From Delphinapterus leucas (lineage: Eukaryota; Chordata; Mammalia; Artiodactyla; Monodontidae): a stretch of DNA of 64,000 bases. The stretch spans positions 84,145,062 to 84,209,061 of the forward strand of contig NW_022098076.1 in assembly GCF_002288925.2 (NCBI RefSeq), written 5' to 3'. Shown here in pieces: positions 22,777-35,941 of the stretch. Under the pieces are notes generated by a model. That model did no database searches, was not told where the DNA came from, and was given only the letters and a program-made list of their open reading frames with translations. The position numbers were made by a program, and so were the translations under genes. Positions within the stretch are counted from its first letter, which is position 1. Each line of letters opens with the position of its first letter.

Positions 22777-23325
22777 CAAGAGAAATATTGAATGCTTCAT
22801 TCATTAATTCAGCAAGACGATGGGAACAAAGATAAAACCAACACAGCCCCTCCTCCCTTTATGGAATATGTCACCAAGTGAGGGGTTTAGATAAGTATGC
22901 AGACAATAGCAATAAAATTATACATGCTGTAACAGGGCAAATATGCAAAAGTGAAATTTAAGTGGAGTTGTGAAGGAAGAATAAAGGTCCGCAAGTGTAC
23001 AGAACATCAAACATACAGGCTGTATATAAAGCAAGTGTGTGATGGCAATGGAGCCAGAAAGTAGTAAGATTTCGGTGGCTTAAACACATAGCTTCTCCTC
23101 AACGTAGAGTACGAAAAATAAGGTTGGAATGAGTGCAGAAAGCAGCTCATAGAGTTACCAGTGGTATTTTCACCTTCTAGCCTCTGCCTCAGCTGGAGCT
23201 CTTGTCAGCGTTCGGCAGCTGTGCCCGCAAGGTTTACCCACATGGACTGGATTCTCCTTATTTTGCTGTCTTAGGCAAAAGCAGGTTCCACAGTCCCTTC
23301 CAAAAAGTGATAAAAACTAAGAACA
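22777..23325. other. Unassigned non-coding interval
   Basis: No exon or RNA gene recognised. 23040-23300 has faint resemblance to old LTR-type sequence (tggcttaaacacatagcttc), too weak for a call. Confidence 0.3.
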
Positions 23326-23524
23326 GGGACGTCCCTGGCGGTCCAGTGTTTGAGACTATGCCTTCCAGCGCAGGGGGGTGAGGGTTTGATCCCTGGTCGG
23401 GGAGCTAAGATCCCACGTGCCTCGTGGCCAAAGAAAACAAAACATAAAACAGAAGCAATATTGTAACAAATTCAATAAAGACTTTAAAAATGGTCCACAT
23501 CAAAAAAAAATCTTAAAAAAAAAT
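23326..23524 (+). mobile_element. CHR-type SINE
   Basis: Starts gggacgtccctggcggtcc, has the tRNA-like 'gggtttgatccctggtcggg' box and ends in the cacatcaaaaaaaaatctta A-rich tail. Direct repeats ctaagaaca at 23317-23325 and 23525-23533 flank it. Same subfamily as 54013-54203. Confidence 0.88.
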
Positions 23525-23533
23525 CTAAGAACA

Positions 23534-26524
23534 ATACTATATCTGAAATCTCATGAGATAAGGTTCCTACTGATTGGAAGCCAGACTATGTGCTCCTGAA
23601 GATGCCAACGCTCTCTAGTTGCTGCAGATAAGGCTGGAGAAAGCCAAGGGATTGATTTATCCAGTCCTGCATGTGCCTGGGGCTGTGCCCACAGAACTAG
23701 TCAGAGTTTCTGCTCACTGAGACCTGCTGAGACCTCTTGGAGATGAAGCATTCAGAGCCCATGAGACTGGAACAAGCAACATCTCCAGACCCTAAGAGGG
23801 CAGTCCTGCAGGTAAGGACATCTGAGGCTCCCTGCCATCCAATGAGGCAACACTGGGCAGCAGTAAGAACCCCTCATCCCGTGCCAGCAGGAAGACACTG
23901 TTGTGACAGTCTGGGGCAAATCACTTGAATTCCAAGACTCTTCATTTCCTCAATCATAAAATGTGGTAATAAAACCTCTCTCTCCTAGCTCCAGAAATAA
24001 TACAATGGAACACATTTTGCACACAGTAAAAGCATGCTACAAATGCCAAGTAGTATTGAGACAGGAATGAGTTTCAATATCAGGAAAGCAGTAGTCCAAA
24101 TATGTTTCTTATACTCATTTAATTCTCCTATTATGTTGTGACCTAGTATCAACTTCCTGGAATGTATTAAGGAGTTTCTTATTTTCAAAAATATTATTCA
24201 GTGCATTCTTTGCTGCTGGTATTTTCTAATAACATTATTTGGAAACATCAGCAGAAATGGCATCCTCCCTTAGCACTGTCTCCACCAAAAAATGAACAGT
24301 TTATTGACTTTACGTCCCATGTAAATACTAATGCTAAAACTCAAGTGATGATTTCATCACTTTTCTGGTGACTTGCCAAATACCTGAACTAAAATACCTG
24401 TTAATGACAGGGATAGTCCTGGATAGCATTTCATATTAATAATTTGTTCCTTTCTTATCTTTAAAATATAGGCTTTGGGGCCTGTCTTTAAAAGAAAAGC
24501 CACGTAACCAGCTTTGACACACAGCCTCCCTCAAATTCTGTTAATGAGTAATCAGCTACAACAGGGTAGAAAGTGTAAATTCATTTTGTGCACATTCACT
24601 GAGCACCTTAGATGCAACGTATTGTGCTAAGGAAACTCTTGGACTATCTTTCAAACAGAGGATTGATTCTTGAGGAGTTTCCAGATGAAGTTGCTAGAAC
24701 CAGTTATCAGACCTACAAAAATATTTTTTCTATGTTGCTTTTTTTCCTAACAGTAAAAGTACTATATGTGCCCATTTGTGAACATTCAAGATATATAAGT
24801 ATAAAAACAAAGCAAAACAAAAAGTACTCCTAACATAAGAACCTAGAGGTAGCCAGTGTTAATATTTTGGTATATTTGTATAAAAATAAGGTCATACAGC
24901 ATATGGCATTTTGTATCCTGCTTTTTTGACATATTATATTGCTAGTATTTTCTCACATCAATAAATATCCTTTAAAAATTAATGCATACCATTTCATCAT
25001 GTTTATATGCCATAATTTAACCTAAATTTTTGATGTTATAAACAAAACTATGAAGAATTCTTAACTCTTTATAATTTCTTTTTATAACAGACTCATATAT
25101 TGATAGAACTATTAATTAGATCAACTGGCATAATGTTTTTCTTTTTTTATACAAGTTCTACTTGTCCAACAATAGACATAGTTTAAATACTAAGCAAAAA
25201 GAAAACAAAATTATGCCAAATTCTATCATGTAAATGTAACTAGAGTAAACATTTTGATATAAGTTCTATCTTATTTTTTAATTTAATCCAAAATATTTGG
25301 TGTATGATGTGAGCTAAGGATATAAATTTTTAAAATTTCTCCAAACTAGCCAGTTTTCCCAACATCATTTCTGCAATAATCTACCAATCTCCCACTGAAT
25401 TCTAGTGATCTCAGTTCTGCCCGAAAATGAATATCTTGAATAGAGTCAGGATTTTCTTAGAACACAGATCTGAGAATGAGATACACAGCTAATGGCCACA
25501 GATTAAATATGGGGTTTACCAGTTATTCTCCTTGTTAGGGAATAGACCTGGAGTCAGCCTAGTGTTAGATAGATTTAAAGATGCTCACCTCAGTCAGCCC
25601 ACCATTTCTCAGTGACCTCCACCCTCACCCTCAGCTGTAAACCTAGAATGAGGTTAGACTCAAAGATCTCCATTAACCCTCCCTATAGCACATCCCACTG
25701 GTTTTAGATCATTCTAAGCATTTGGAGAGAATGAGCTATTTCCAATCAATATCAATGAAATTTTTTTTCCTCTCAATTTCACTCTACGTACCCTATCTCC
25801 TCATGCCTCTCTCATGCATTTTTATGACCTCCCAGCAGGTGACATTTGGGCCAAGAATCCATTAGATTTTTTTTAGGCGTCTTGAAGGCCAATCGGGTTT
25901 AAACCATGCATCTAAATTAGAACTAAGTTGATTTCCTTATATCAAGTTGAGCAGTAACTTGATAAACATTATAGTACATTATAATCCCAGGAGTAGATTA
26001 TATAATGATTGCATTATAATCTCATATGCAAATAACAGTGCAGAGAAAAACAGAATTGAAATAAAGAAAAGACCTGAAAACTCACGATTTTTTAAAAGAG
26101 GAAAATGGAAATTTTGACCTGCACCTACTGAAACACAGTATCAATCAGACCCCTCTTGAATCATCACACATAGGATTCAAGAACTTTTCCTTAAGCAAGT
26201 TAACATGAATGCAATGTATTTAGCATTTTCTGATGTAAAACCAGGAGACTAATACCAATTACTCTCAACATCCACCCACTAACATACTGTAAATGATTTA
26301 CTTGGGAGTCTATTTCAATAAAGTTCACTTTCAGAAAGTAGCAGTCAGAAAAACTTCGCTAAAGCCAGACTTGTTTTTACATGTGAAAATGCTGTGCTTT
26401 CTCATTTGAATAAATCGCTGAATTGGTCTAAATAGAGTGGGTTCTTCATTGTTATTATAAGCTTTTCTTGGCCTAGAGTTTTCCTGTTTATTCACTATGA
26501 AGAAGGATGGTGCTTTTTGTTTCT
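23534..26524. other. Non-coding interval with L1-like relic
   Basis: About 24740-25130 resembles an old reversed L1 3' end (ttaatattttggtatatttg, gcatatggcattttgtatcc, accatttcatcatgtttata). The rest shows no recognised element. Frames at 23737-23928, 23985-24188 and 24612-24833 have no domain features. Confidence 0.4.
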
Positions 26525-26540
26525 AAAATTAGAGTGGTAG

Positions 26541-26750
26541 GGCTTCCCTGGTGGCGCAGTGGTTGAGAGTCCGCCTGCCGATGCAGAGGACACGGGTTCG
26601 TGCCCCGGTCCGGGAAGGTCCCACATGCCGCGGAGCGGCTGGGCCCGTGGGCCATGGCCGCTGAGCCTCGTGTCTGGAGCCTGTGCTCCGCAACGGGAGA
26701 GGCCACAGCAGCGAGAGGCCCGCGTACCGCAAAAAAATAAATAAATAAAT
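26541..26750 (+). mobile_element. CHR-type SINE with perfect 16-bp target-site duplication
   Basis: Full-length short-form element from ggcttccctggtggcgcag to cgcgtaccgc plus an aaataaataaataaat tail. Direct repeats aaaattagagtggtag at 26525-26540 and 26751-26766 are perfect. The B box 'gggttcgtgccc' is intact. Frames on both strands here (26488-26899) are SINE translations. Confidence 0.96.
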
Positions 26751-27059
26751 AAAATTAGAGTGGTAGTTCTAACAGTAAGCAAATTGAAGATGATCATGTT
26801 CATCAAAACCACCACAGTGAACCACGACCCCAGGAGATGATCTCCAACTGTCCATCTGTGGGGCCTTGTAGAGAAATACAAGCGTTCATAGCTATGCATT
26901 AGAATAAAATTAAGAGACTGTTAATTCCAATCATAGTTTCTCCCTCAACACTGAATTCATCATTTTTAATCGGAGGCCCCTTTTCTCATGTAAAACTTTT
27001 TCACAGACCCAAACTTGTTTGAGATGATAGAAACTCAATCATTATATAACTCAGTCCAC

Positions 27060-27260
27060 CAACAACTAGTTGTCTGGCCTTGGCTAAGTTGTTGAGCTTT
27101 ATTTTCCTCATCTATAAAATGGGAATAATAATACAAACCTATAGGTTCCTATATATGATGATGATTAAATAAGACAAAGTCTATAAATGTTTAACACCAT
27201 GGCTGGCATGTTGGGAGCTCAGTACGTGTTCATGGCAGTGGGCAGTGGTATTGGGCAGTC
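27060..27260 (+). repeat. MIR SINE relic
   Basis: 'gtctggccttggctaagttg', attttcctcatctataaaat, 'gggaataataatacaaacct' and a catggctggcatgttgggag end give the MIR order. Confidence 0.7.
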
Positions 27261-27834
27261 TTCGACCAAGTCAGCATATGGTTTTTACTTACTAGAACCC
27301 AGCAGTCAAACTCCTTTAGTTTACTTTACAATCTCTTGTGGCATACTGAGAGGACTGTTGAGCTGCTCATTTTTAAAAATGAGATCCTGGTTATATCACA
27401 AGGTATTTGTTTCAATTTTTAAATTTCAGTTTACCAAGAGGAATAAAAATAAATTAGAATTGTTCCTAATGACATTGTACTCATAGGCATTGGATTTATG
27501 AAAGATTTGACTTTCAAACAGATGTAAAGTAATTTCTAAGTAGATTGATTCTTAAGGGTTATGCATTTCCAAAGGGAGGAGAGTGGTTTGGTTTGCTTGC
27601 TTGCTTTGCCATTTTTTTAAAAATTGGAATTGTATAGATAAACATCTTGAATTTTTCTCCTTAAAATAACCACTTGGGGCAAATGAGCCCAGAATAACAG
27701 TGACCAGCATAAGGACAGGGTGAATCTGGAGAATTTCTCGTAAGCCAGAGGCCAGAAACATCTGAATGTTCCAACCAGAGACCAGAGCAAAGTAGTTCGT
27801 GGGAATGAGGGAGATGTAAATCAGAGGGCTCTTT

Positions 27835-28049
27835 TTTTTTTTTTTTTTTTTTTTTTGCGGTACGCGGGCCTCTCACTGTTGTGGCCTCTCCCGTTGTGGA
27901 GCACAGGCTCCGGACGCACAGGCTCAGCGGCGATGGCTCACGGGCCCAGCCGCTCCGCAGCACGTGGGATCTTCCCGGACCAGGGCACGAACCCGTGTCC
28001 CCTGCATCGGCAGGTGGACCCTCAACCACTGCGCCACCAGGGAAGCCCT
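27835..28049 (-). mobile_element. CHR-type SINE, minus strand, 12-bp target-site duplication
   Basis: Poly-T at the left, then gcggtacgcgggcctctcac through to 'gcgccaccagggaagccct'. Direct repeats agagggctcttt at 27823-27834 and 28050-28061 flank it. It is about 1.1 kb from, and opposite in orientation to, the copy at 26541-26750. Confidence 0.95.
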
Positions 28050-28061
28050 AGAGGGCTCTTT

Positions 28062-30594
28062 AATTAGGTCAAACCAGGTAGAAGATTGACTCAAACTTGG
28101 TGGTTATCAACCTTGGCCAGAAGGACCCAAACTAAGGGGAGACAGTATGTCCAAAGCCAACAGACAGACAGATGGAAATCAGGCAACACCGGAAAACAGA
28201 GTGCAGTGGACATCTGCTCTTCTTTCCTGACCACTCTCCTTTCTTCCTTCTGGGGGTGGCACGTTGATTTTACTTTAGGGAACTATCCTCCCTTCGCTGC
28301 TTGACAGTCCCTGAGCGAGGGGTTGGCACATGACCTGGGCTGAGCCAGTAAAGTGCCCTCTCCCAGGAATTTGAATTTTCAGCTGAAAGGGCAGGGAGCT
28401 TATTCATCCTGACAGCAGCGCCCAGAAAAACTTTCCGTTCGTTTTTGTACCTTGATCCTCACCACAGCCCTGAGGCTGCTCTTTTCTGAGGCCTGTTTGT
28501 TTAACTTTTCTTCAACTTCTGTGTGCTGCCCCATGTCATTCCAGCAAATTCCTCTTTTATCGTTGAGTTAGCCTAAATAATTTCTGTTGCTTGCCACCAA
28601 AGAACTCAGGAATCCAGACACCAGTCTGGCCAGCAGAACTGGTGGGTCAGCAACCTTCTACCCCAGTCAAGGAGCCTCTTATATTAACATGTGAGGAGAG
28701 AGTTACCCTCAGCAGCAACAAATTCAGGCCGGCAAGTGCACATGGATGAACTTTTGCGAGGAAACTGATCTGGCGGTTACCCAGGATGGACTGGGAAATG
28801 TGAGAACTGAGTTACTGATTAAGCATTGCTTATCACCGAATTATGAAGCACTGTTTTGTATGCATCCAGTATGAGAGCCAGCCCAGGTAAAATCAAGATT
28901 GACTCAATCAATCGATAAAAGAAACGGGAACTATTGAAGTATTACCTCTTCCCAAAAGATGTAACTTGGAATAACTACTTGACTTAGCACATTTATCAAG
29001 GTAACCTTGTTTGCCAGCTTGGCTTCAGCCCTCAAGAAGTTATGGTCCTTGCTTTTTGTAACAAGAAGGACCTGGTCAACATTTTTGCTGCACTGCTATA
29101 TTTTGGTATTCATTTCAAAGTCTATTTTCATTAAATATATCCTTTTACTTTGTAAGGCCTCCCTTTTCTTCTCCACCAGCAATAACATTTTAACTGCTTT
29201 AAATAACTTAATTTGAACGTGTTTAAAGTTCATACTCAGAACCAAACAAACCGAATAGAGCATTTCTACTCTATAAAATGTCTAATCTTTTTTTTTTTTC
29301 ATTAGGCACATTTTGGAAAAATTCTCTCTAAACTTGTGTACACATTCTTGACCCTTACTTTGCATAGCTGACTTGTTTGACTCTTGATATTAGGCTGATT
29401 TTTTTTAAAGAAGTGGATTCAGTCAACCAAATTGTAAAAAATAAAAAGCTTCTGGCCAAGTGCAAGGTTTAGTTGATGATTGATGAAATGAAGGATGGGT
29501 GGCTTGAGCTGATTTGCCGCAAGGCTGTCAGCAATTACCCCACGTAGATAACCAGTGCATGGTGCTGCTAGTCAGGACACCAAGAACAGATCAAATCTCC
29601 AGGTGGACTGGTTAACTTCTAGCCGCCTGAGAAAAAGAGCAACCTGACAAGCTGTTCCTGCTCTTGACTATCAGGCAAAGCTGTCATTACTACTGGAAAA
29701 GCAATGCAAAATGTAGGTTTAAAGTTCATCTTCAACTATAAAAGGGATATATATTTCATTTAATTTGTTATACACTGGATCTCTAACACACATAGCAGGA
29801 AAATTAAATAACACATTAATACTAGCAACACAGAGCCAAAATGTAGAGAAAATGAAGAAAATTTAGTTCTTGACAGTATCATAAACTTAGGTGCTTCTCA
29901 AGGGGACGGAAAATTCTACCTGGAACGACTAGTTAGAAACTACTTGGAGCCACTCCTCTCATTGGTGGCAGTCTCCTCACTTACTAGACATCTTCCAGTT
30001 ATTTTCACTACACATGGCAAAACGGCAGGTGCCTAGCAGTGCATTTCTTCGATCCTTGTAATCAACTGACATATTGTCTTTAAAAGTTCAGAGCACCTGA
30101 CTCAGATAATTGAATAATTCTCCATCTTCTTCAGGAATCAGGGATCCCAGCACCCTTTCAGACGTTGACTTACTAAGTTGCTGAATGGGTTCTTCTGCCA
30201 ACTGAGAAAATCAGGGGTAGGGTGAGAGTGAGGATGGGGGAAAGATGGTGATGACACTCCTCTAATTGGGGTGAGACTGGTACATCTGGCAATGCTTTTG
30301 CAAAAACGGGCTTTGAATGGTGTGACCACGGCAAGAGAAAAGTATGGCAGAAGGGAAGCACCCTGTACAACCCAAATGAGTCTGCATGCTGCTTTGGATA
30401 GATAGATAGATAGATAGATAGTTAGATAGATAGAGATATATATGCATATATACATATATGTGGATGATGCTTTTTTGATGAGGAACAGAGATTCTCCCAG
30501 TATCTCAAGAAATTGTTCTCCGTAAATATATACACTGAACAATAAGAAAAACAGGAATGTAGATTCCTCTTTTCTTTGGGGGGAGGAACTTTCT
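28062..30594. other. Unassigned non-coding interval
   Basis: No exon, RNA gene or element recognised, apart from a short GATA array at 30397-30436. The frame at 30138-30542 (minus) is long only because that array reads as Tyr-Leu-Ser-Ile codons. Confidence 0.4.
30397..30436 (+). repeat. (GATA)n microsatellite, interrupted
   Basis: gatagatagata units with one gtta interruption near 30420. A second GATA array, independent of those in the duplication. Confidence 0.9.
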
Positions 30595-30735
30595 TTTTTT
30601 ATTTTTATTTATTTATTTGTTTATTTATTGGAGTCTAGTTGCTTTACAATGTTGTGTTAGTTTCTACTGTACAGCAAAGTGAATCATCTATACGTATACA
30701 TACATCACCTCTTTGTTGGATTTCCTTCCCAGAGA
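30595..30735 (-). mobile_element. L1 3' end, strongly 5'-truncated, reversed
   Basis: 'ggagtctagttgctttacaa', tgttgtgttagtttctactg and 'tacagcaaagtgaatcatct' are the reversed end of the cetartiodactyl L1. About 140 bp remain. Confidence 0.8.
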
Positions 30736-31950
30736 GGGATCTAAATCTGGAGGCAGGTCTCACGGATAGTGAAAGATGTTTTAGGAATGTGCACTTTTAG
30801 TGACCAAGTCACCTCACTGTCCCTTGAACAGTAGGAATTATAGCAACTCCGTAGAAGCTTCTGCTTCTGTTGTTCCTGCCCCAGCTAGCTAACCACTTCA
30901 CCGTCTTCCCTGTGTGTGTTCCAGCTCCCGGTTTCTGCTTACTCAGCTTCCACCTCATGGTTTCTGCTCATTCACATCTTCTCCTGCCAGACTTTCTCCC
31001 TTCTGCCTTCTGTGTGCTGTTCTGGGCTTCTGTTCCCATCACCAAGCACCTTATTCCCCACCCCAAGGAGAATCTGATTGGTCCAGCTAATCATTTCATC
31101 TTTGCCTTGACATAGCTTTTGGGTCAGGGCAGATCACAGGACAATGGATTCACCCACCTTGGTCCAACCAGCTGTGCCCAAGGACGCGGTCCATAATAAA
31201 CTCTCAAACAACAATCCCTATTATTTTGCCTTTATAGGGTCTTATGAGAACAATGTCTCAAAATTACTTCCTTTTAAAAATTAAAGTAAATGTTAGTAAC
31301 ACAGGATATTTATCTGATTGTTCTGCTCCCCCAAAAAAAGTATTTTAAGCCCAAATCTAACAACCTTTCTTTATAGGAATCCTGGTTTCTTTCTCACTAA
31401 GTCGTTAAAGGACTTCCGTCTTTTAAAGTCACTTTTAGTATTAGCACTGGATTTTTTTTTTAAGTATCTGGAGTTAAAAAGTGATAACTATTTGGACATT
31501 GTACCCTTTCTCTAGGAGATTTTTAGTCCGATTCTGTTGATAAGCAGATACTTAACACTGAAAAAAGGATCCCAAATAGCCTTTTCAAAGCTCAGCGATC
31601 CATTGTGAGACATTGGCTTAACACAAAATACTTTTACATAACCCAAGCCACCAAGAGGGATATCCGGTCAGCTATTTTTAAAGCCTTCTCCCCGACACCA
31701 TCTCACGTAACAGAGTTACAGCAGTTCACTTAGAAAATTGGCACAGGTTCTGTGATTCATGAAATGAAAACCCAAATGAAATGTTTTTCACTTGTTTAAA
31801 GCTGGAACCATTTTCACTTAAATGTGCTACCATACCTGAGAAATAACTTTCTGGTTTAGACACAAATATATGTACACAGAATGTAGTTTTTTGCGTTGCT
31901 AGATACATATGGTATTATGTATTGGGTTTACCGGATGAATAATTTTCTAA
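30736..31950. other. Unassigned non-coding interval
   Basis: No element or exon recognised. Frames at 30870-31115 and 31318-31515 have no domain features. Confidence 0.35.
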
Positions 31951-32600
31951 TTAATTAACTCATTCAACAAGTATTTCTAAAGCACTTATTGTGTGCCAGG
32001 TGCTGTGTTACAGCTGGGGGCACGAGAGTGAGAAAGGTGGGCCTGCCCTCACAGAGCTTCCCGTCCAGTAGGAGTTAGGCAATTGCAGTGTCATATGATA
32101 GGAGGGCAGTGTGGTAGTAGAGGATGCCTGCACACAGAAGAGTGTCCAAGAAGGCTTCCCAAAGAAAGTGATACCCACATTGAGACCTGAAAGATGAGGA
32201 AAAGGCAGCCAGGAAGGATGGGAGGGAAGAAGCTTCCAGTAGAGAGAGCAGTCCATGCTGGACTAGGGCTTCCTGTTGGAGGCCCCAAGAGAAGATGAAA
32301 TTGCCTGGATGTAGAGAGGTAGAGTGAGAAAGGAAGGAGGCTGGAGAGGTGGGCAGGGGTCCGTCGTGCAGGGTCATGTTAAAGAGTTGGAACTTGGTCA
32401 TGAGAGTAATGGGGAACACAGAAACCAGAGATATGATCAGATTTATGCTTTGGAAAGAGCACCCTGGCTGTGGTGTGGAAAAAGAATCAGAGGCATGGTA
32501 GTGATCCAGATGAGAGATGGCGGTGGTCCTAGGGAGGATAAGGTCAAGAGCATAGAGAGAAGCAGACAGGTCTATGAGTTTTTTATATCTAATCAATAGA
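31950..32600. repeat. Ancient dispersed repeat
   Basis: Begins with attaactcattcaacaagta, 'gcacttattgtgtgccaggt', gctgtgttacagctgggggc and 'ctcacagagcttcccgtcca', a phrase order common to many old mammalian repeats. It is followed by purine-rich sequence. The 173-codon minus frame (32075-32596) lies inside. Family not named. Confidence 0.45.
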
Positions 32601-32730
32601 ACTTGATGATAGATGGATATCTTCGGATCTACCCCAAGTCATCATCAAAGCACTGACCTCGAATAAGGACTTGTGCTACACTCATTTTCAAATTAGTGTC
32701 AGTGAAGAGTTTGTCTGTTTTACTATGTTA

Positions 32731-32790
32731 GTATGTATTCCTTTTATCAAGTAAGAATTAGTATGTATTCCTTTTATCAAGTAAGAATTA
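32731..32790 (+). repeat. Perfect 2 x 30-bp tandem duplication
   Basis: The 30-base unit gtatgtattccttttatcaa plus gtaagaatta occurs at 32731-32760 and again, without change, at 32761-32790. A recent small duplication, probably by slippage. Confidence 0.97.
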
Positions 32791-33779
32791 AATAACCCAG
32801 AGTTCCAGTTAGCAGCCTTGTAATTGTAAGTAACCTAAAACTCTATTCAAAATGATGTAAACAAGAAAAAGAATTTTTTTGTTCCCATAACTTAAAAATC
32901 CAGTGTCAGGAGTGTTTCAGGTGAGGCTGGGTCATGTTTCAGTATCGTGAAAGACCTGGTTTCTTGGGCCCCTGCTTTTTTTATGATGTCTGCTTCCTCC
33001 TAAGGTTGCTTTCTGTCATGGTCTCAACAGCATACTTCCCTGTTGTGTTATGTCCACAATGAAGAGGAATCATCTCCACCAGTTATTCCTCCCCTCCAAC
33101 CCCCAAATCAGGAAGTTTCATTTCCCAAAAATCTTCCGGGAAATGTTTTGGAGTCCTATGCTCTAAAGCAATCACAGTTGCCAGGGAGAAGAATGGAAGG
33201 GAAAAGAGGAAGGAAGAAGGATGTCAAGCGGAAAGGGGAAAAAAAGCAAATATCCACTACATTCAGCACGTTTCCCTTTGCATCTTAACTACCGTCACTG
33301 CTGTAAATGAGTAGAAATATTCACCAAAGAGATTTTGAAATAAATTCTCATCTTTTAGGGCAAAGTATATGCATTTCCCTCCAGAGCTGGAGGCATACTC
33401 GACGGAGCCATGCTTCTGCCTCACTGCCACCCTTGTCCACATGCCCCATGACTCTTTCTTACTTTCTCTGCTGGTTGTACAAACATGCCTTGAATATCAT
33501 CTTTTGCAGATTCTGATACTCTTTGAAAGCACGGACATAAAATGATGCTTCTCACAGCAGTCTGTTATTCCTGAATAACTAAAATCAAAATACTGCTGCA
33601 GTCTAAGTCAAACACATAAATACATAAAGGTATTTAACATTATTATCTAGAAACATACATAGTTTCTTCTTTCAGGTCCAAACATCTTATGGATGAGGGA
33701 CTTTGTATATTCTCTATATTGAGGCTGAGATATAGTGAATAATTAAAAATAAAATGTATTGATGATTTTCTATTATAAA

Positions 33780-34640
33780 AGTAACGTATGCTAATGAAAG
33801 AAAATGTGCAAAATTCTGAAGATTTAAAAAGAAAAAAGTCAATCATAATTTCACTACTTAAAGTCAATATCATTAATGTTTTTAATATTTTCCTCTAGCA
33901 TTTTTATTATGTATAGAATTTTTAAAAATATAGATGTAAAGATATTGTGTGTACAATTCTATGCCCCTTTTTCTCTTGCAAAAATAGACTCCATAAATAA
34001 TATTTACATTGTATTGAAAACATTTTTTTAACATTCATGCTTTCTTGACTACTTCTCTCTTAGCAGATTTAGAACCTTTCACATTTTTTTAAATTAATTA
34101 ATTAATTTATTTTTAGCTGCATTGGGTCTTCCTTGCTGTGCGCGGGTTTTCTCTGGTTGCAGCAAGCGGGGGCTACTCTTTGTTGCAGTGCATGGGATCC
34201 TCATTGTGGTGGCTTCTCTTGTTGCGGAGCATGGGCTCCAGGCGTGCAGGCTTCAGTAGTTGTAGCACTCAGGCTCAGTAGTTGTGGCTCGCGGGCTCTA
34301 GAGCGCAGGCTCAGTAATTGTGGCGCACGGGCTTATTTGCTCTGTGGCATGTGGGATCCTCCCAGACCAGGGCTCGAACCCGTGTCCCCCACATTGGCAG
34401 GCAGACTCTTAACCACTGCGCCACCAGCGAAGTCCCCTCACATTTTTTTATTACTGTAAATAATGCTGCATGTAATCATATTTGTATATAAAACTCTGCT
34501 TCAGATTTTGGATTATATTCTCTGTATAAGTTCCCAGAAATGGAATTCCGGTATGAAAGGGTGTGAAAGTTTAAAATTCTTGATGTATACAAAGACCCAT
34601 TTTTTGAATTTGGACTTTATTCCAAAAAAAAAAAAAAAGG
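33780..34640 (-). repeat. Old L1-like 3' region, reversed, split by a SINE
   Basis: The left part (33820-34078) has atcataatttcactacttaa and 'tgttttta-atattttcctc'-type text. The right part (34450-34640) continues with attactgtaaataatgctgc and 'cccagaaatggaattccgg'. The SINE at 34092-34437 interrupts it. A 15-base A run follows at about 34624. Confidence 0.45.
34092..34437 (-). mobile_element. CHR-type long-form SINE, minus strand
   Basis: aattaattaattaatttatt tail side at left, then ctgcattgggtcttccttgc through to 'ccactgcgccaccagcgaag' at right. Direct repeats tcacattttttta at 34079-34091 and 34438-34450 flank it. The 108-codon frame 34133-34459 is its translation. Confidence 0.92.
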
Positions 34641-35854
34641 GAGTGAGAAAGCAGGAAATATAATCAGCTTTAGAAAAGTGTTTTGAAAAGCAGTCCACAA
34701 AATCACTCTGCATCAACAATATAAAAATGTTGAATGGTTCCATCTAAGAAGCATTTATGGAGCCCCCCTGGTGGCCAGGCCCCATATCAAGGATGCCAAG
34801 GGGCTGTAATAGAAGATTACAGTGACTCAGCAAAACAGTTATCAGATTTCAAAGTCAGCCTAGTAACTCATCTTGGAGGCAGATGTGGCTATAATTTTAC
34901 ACTATTGCCTTCAACTTCAAGAAATTTCAGTGTAATTCTAATAGAAATGGATTGTGAACTTTTAATGAAAACCACTTATTTTAGTCATTGAAAAGACCTT
35001 AAGAATCTTTAAAAATAAAGATTCTTTTCATAATTCATTTTTGGGACACTAATAATAGTGAGAAATTAAGAGTATTACAAATGCTCTTGTAAAGCACAGA
35101 GACTTTGGAATAAATTTGATAATTTCTTCAAAGGCAGTGCCCTTATTAAAACAGGCTAAGGATACTCATGAAGAGTAAAAAAACAAAAACAAAAAAACCC
35201 CCAATGATTGAAGGAAGAAAGAAATTTATATTTGCTTCAATTTACCTAACTGTGAATGTAGCACTGTTAATTTCTTCATTCTCTAAAGCACGCCTTTTAG
35301 AAGAAAGAATTTGCTCTAAATTATTCATTTTTGTCACTCAGGTTATAGGCTGAAAAGCAAGACACGCCTTTACCATTCAGATGCAAAATGTATTTGAAAG
35401 ACGGATGGTTAATTTATCCCAAACAAGTGTGGCTCCAGGTGCTGATATCATATTTCATCTTGAATAGCTTGTCCAAACCTAGTTATAGGGTTGTGAAGAA
35501 GGCTAGGTTTGTGTCTGGTTGTTATCTTTCCCCTATCATTTTATTTAATTTCTCTATGTGCACAAAATGCTTTGAAACATTAAATGTGATTTAGTGTACA
35601 CTATCTCATTTGACTTGCTTATTTCATTTTCTCCAGAACCTAAGGAGGGGGTAATAAAGTCAAAAGAACAAGATAAGTACCAACCCAACCCCTAGGCTTC
35701 AGTTTTCTCATCCACTCTTATTACATCTCAGCTCATTGTGGGGATCAAATGGTGTCCTACATATAAACATGATCCTCTTGTCCCGGGAGTGGTGCTGAGG
35801 TGTGGGTGCCCCAAATCCTCAATCTCTGAACGTGTCCCTTTTTTCTGGAACTTT

Positions 35855-35941
<87 letters not shown>

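Noticed and set aside
26541..26750. tRNA gene candidates at the SINE B boxes
   Set aside because: The tRNA-like heads belong to SINEs; they lack a full cloverleaf and sit in many dispersed copies with A-rich tails.
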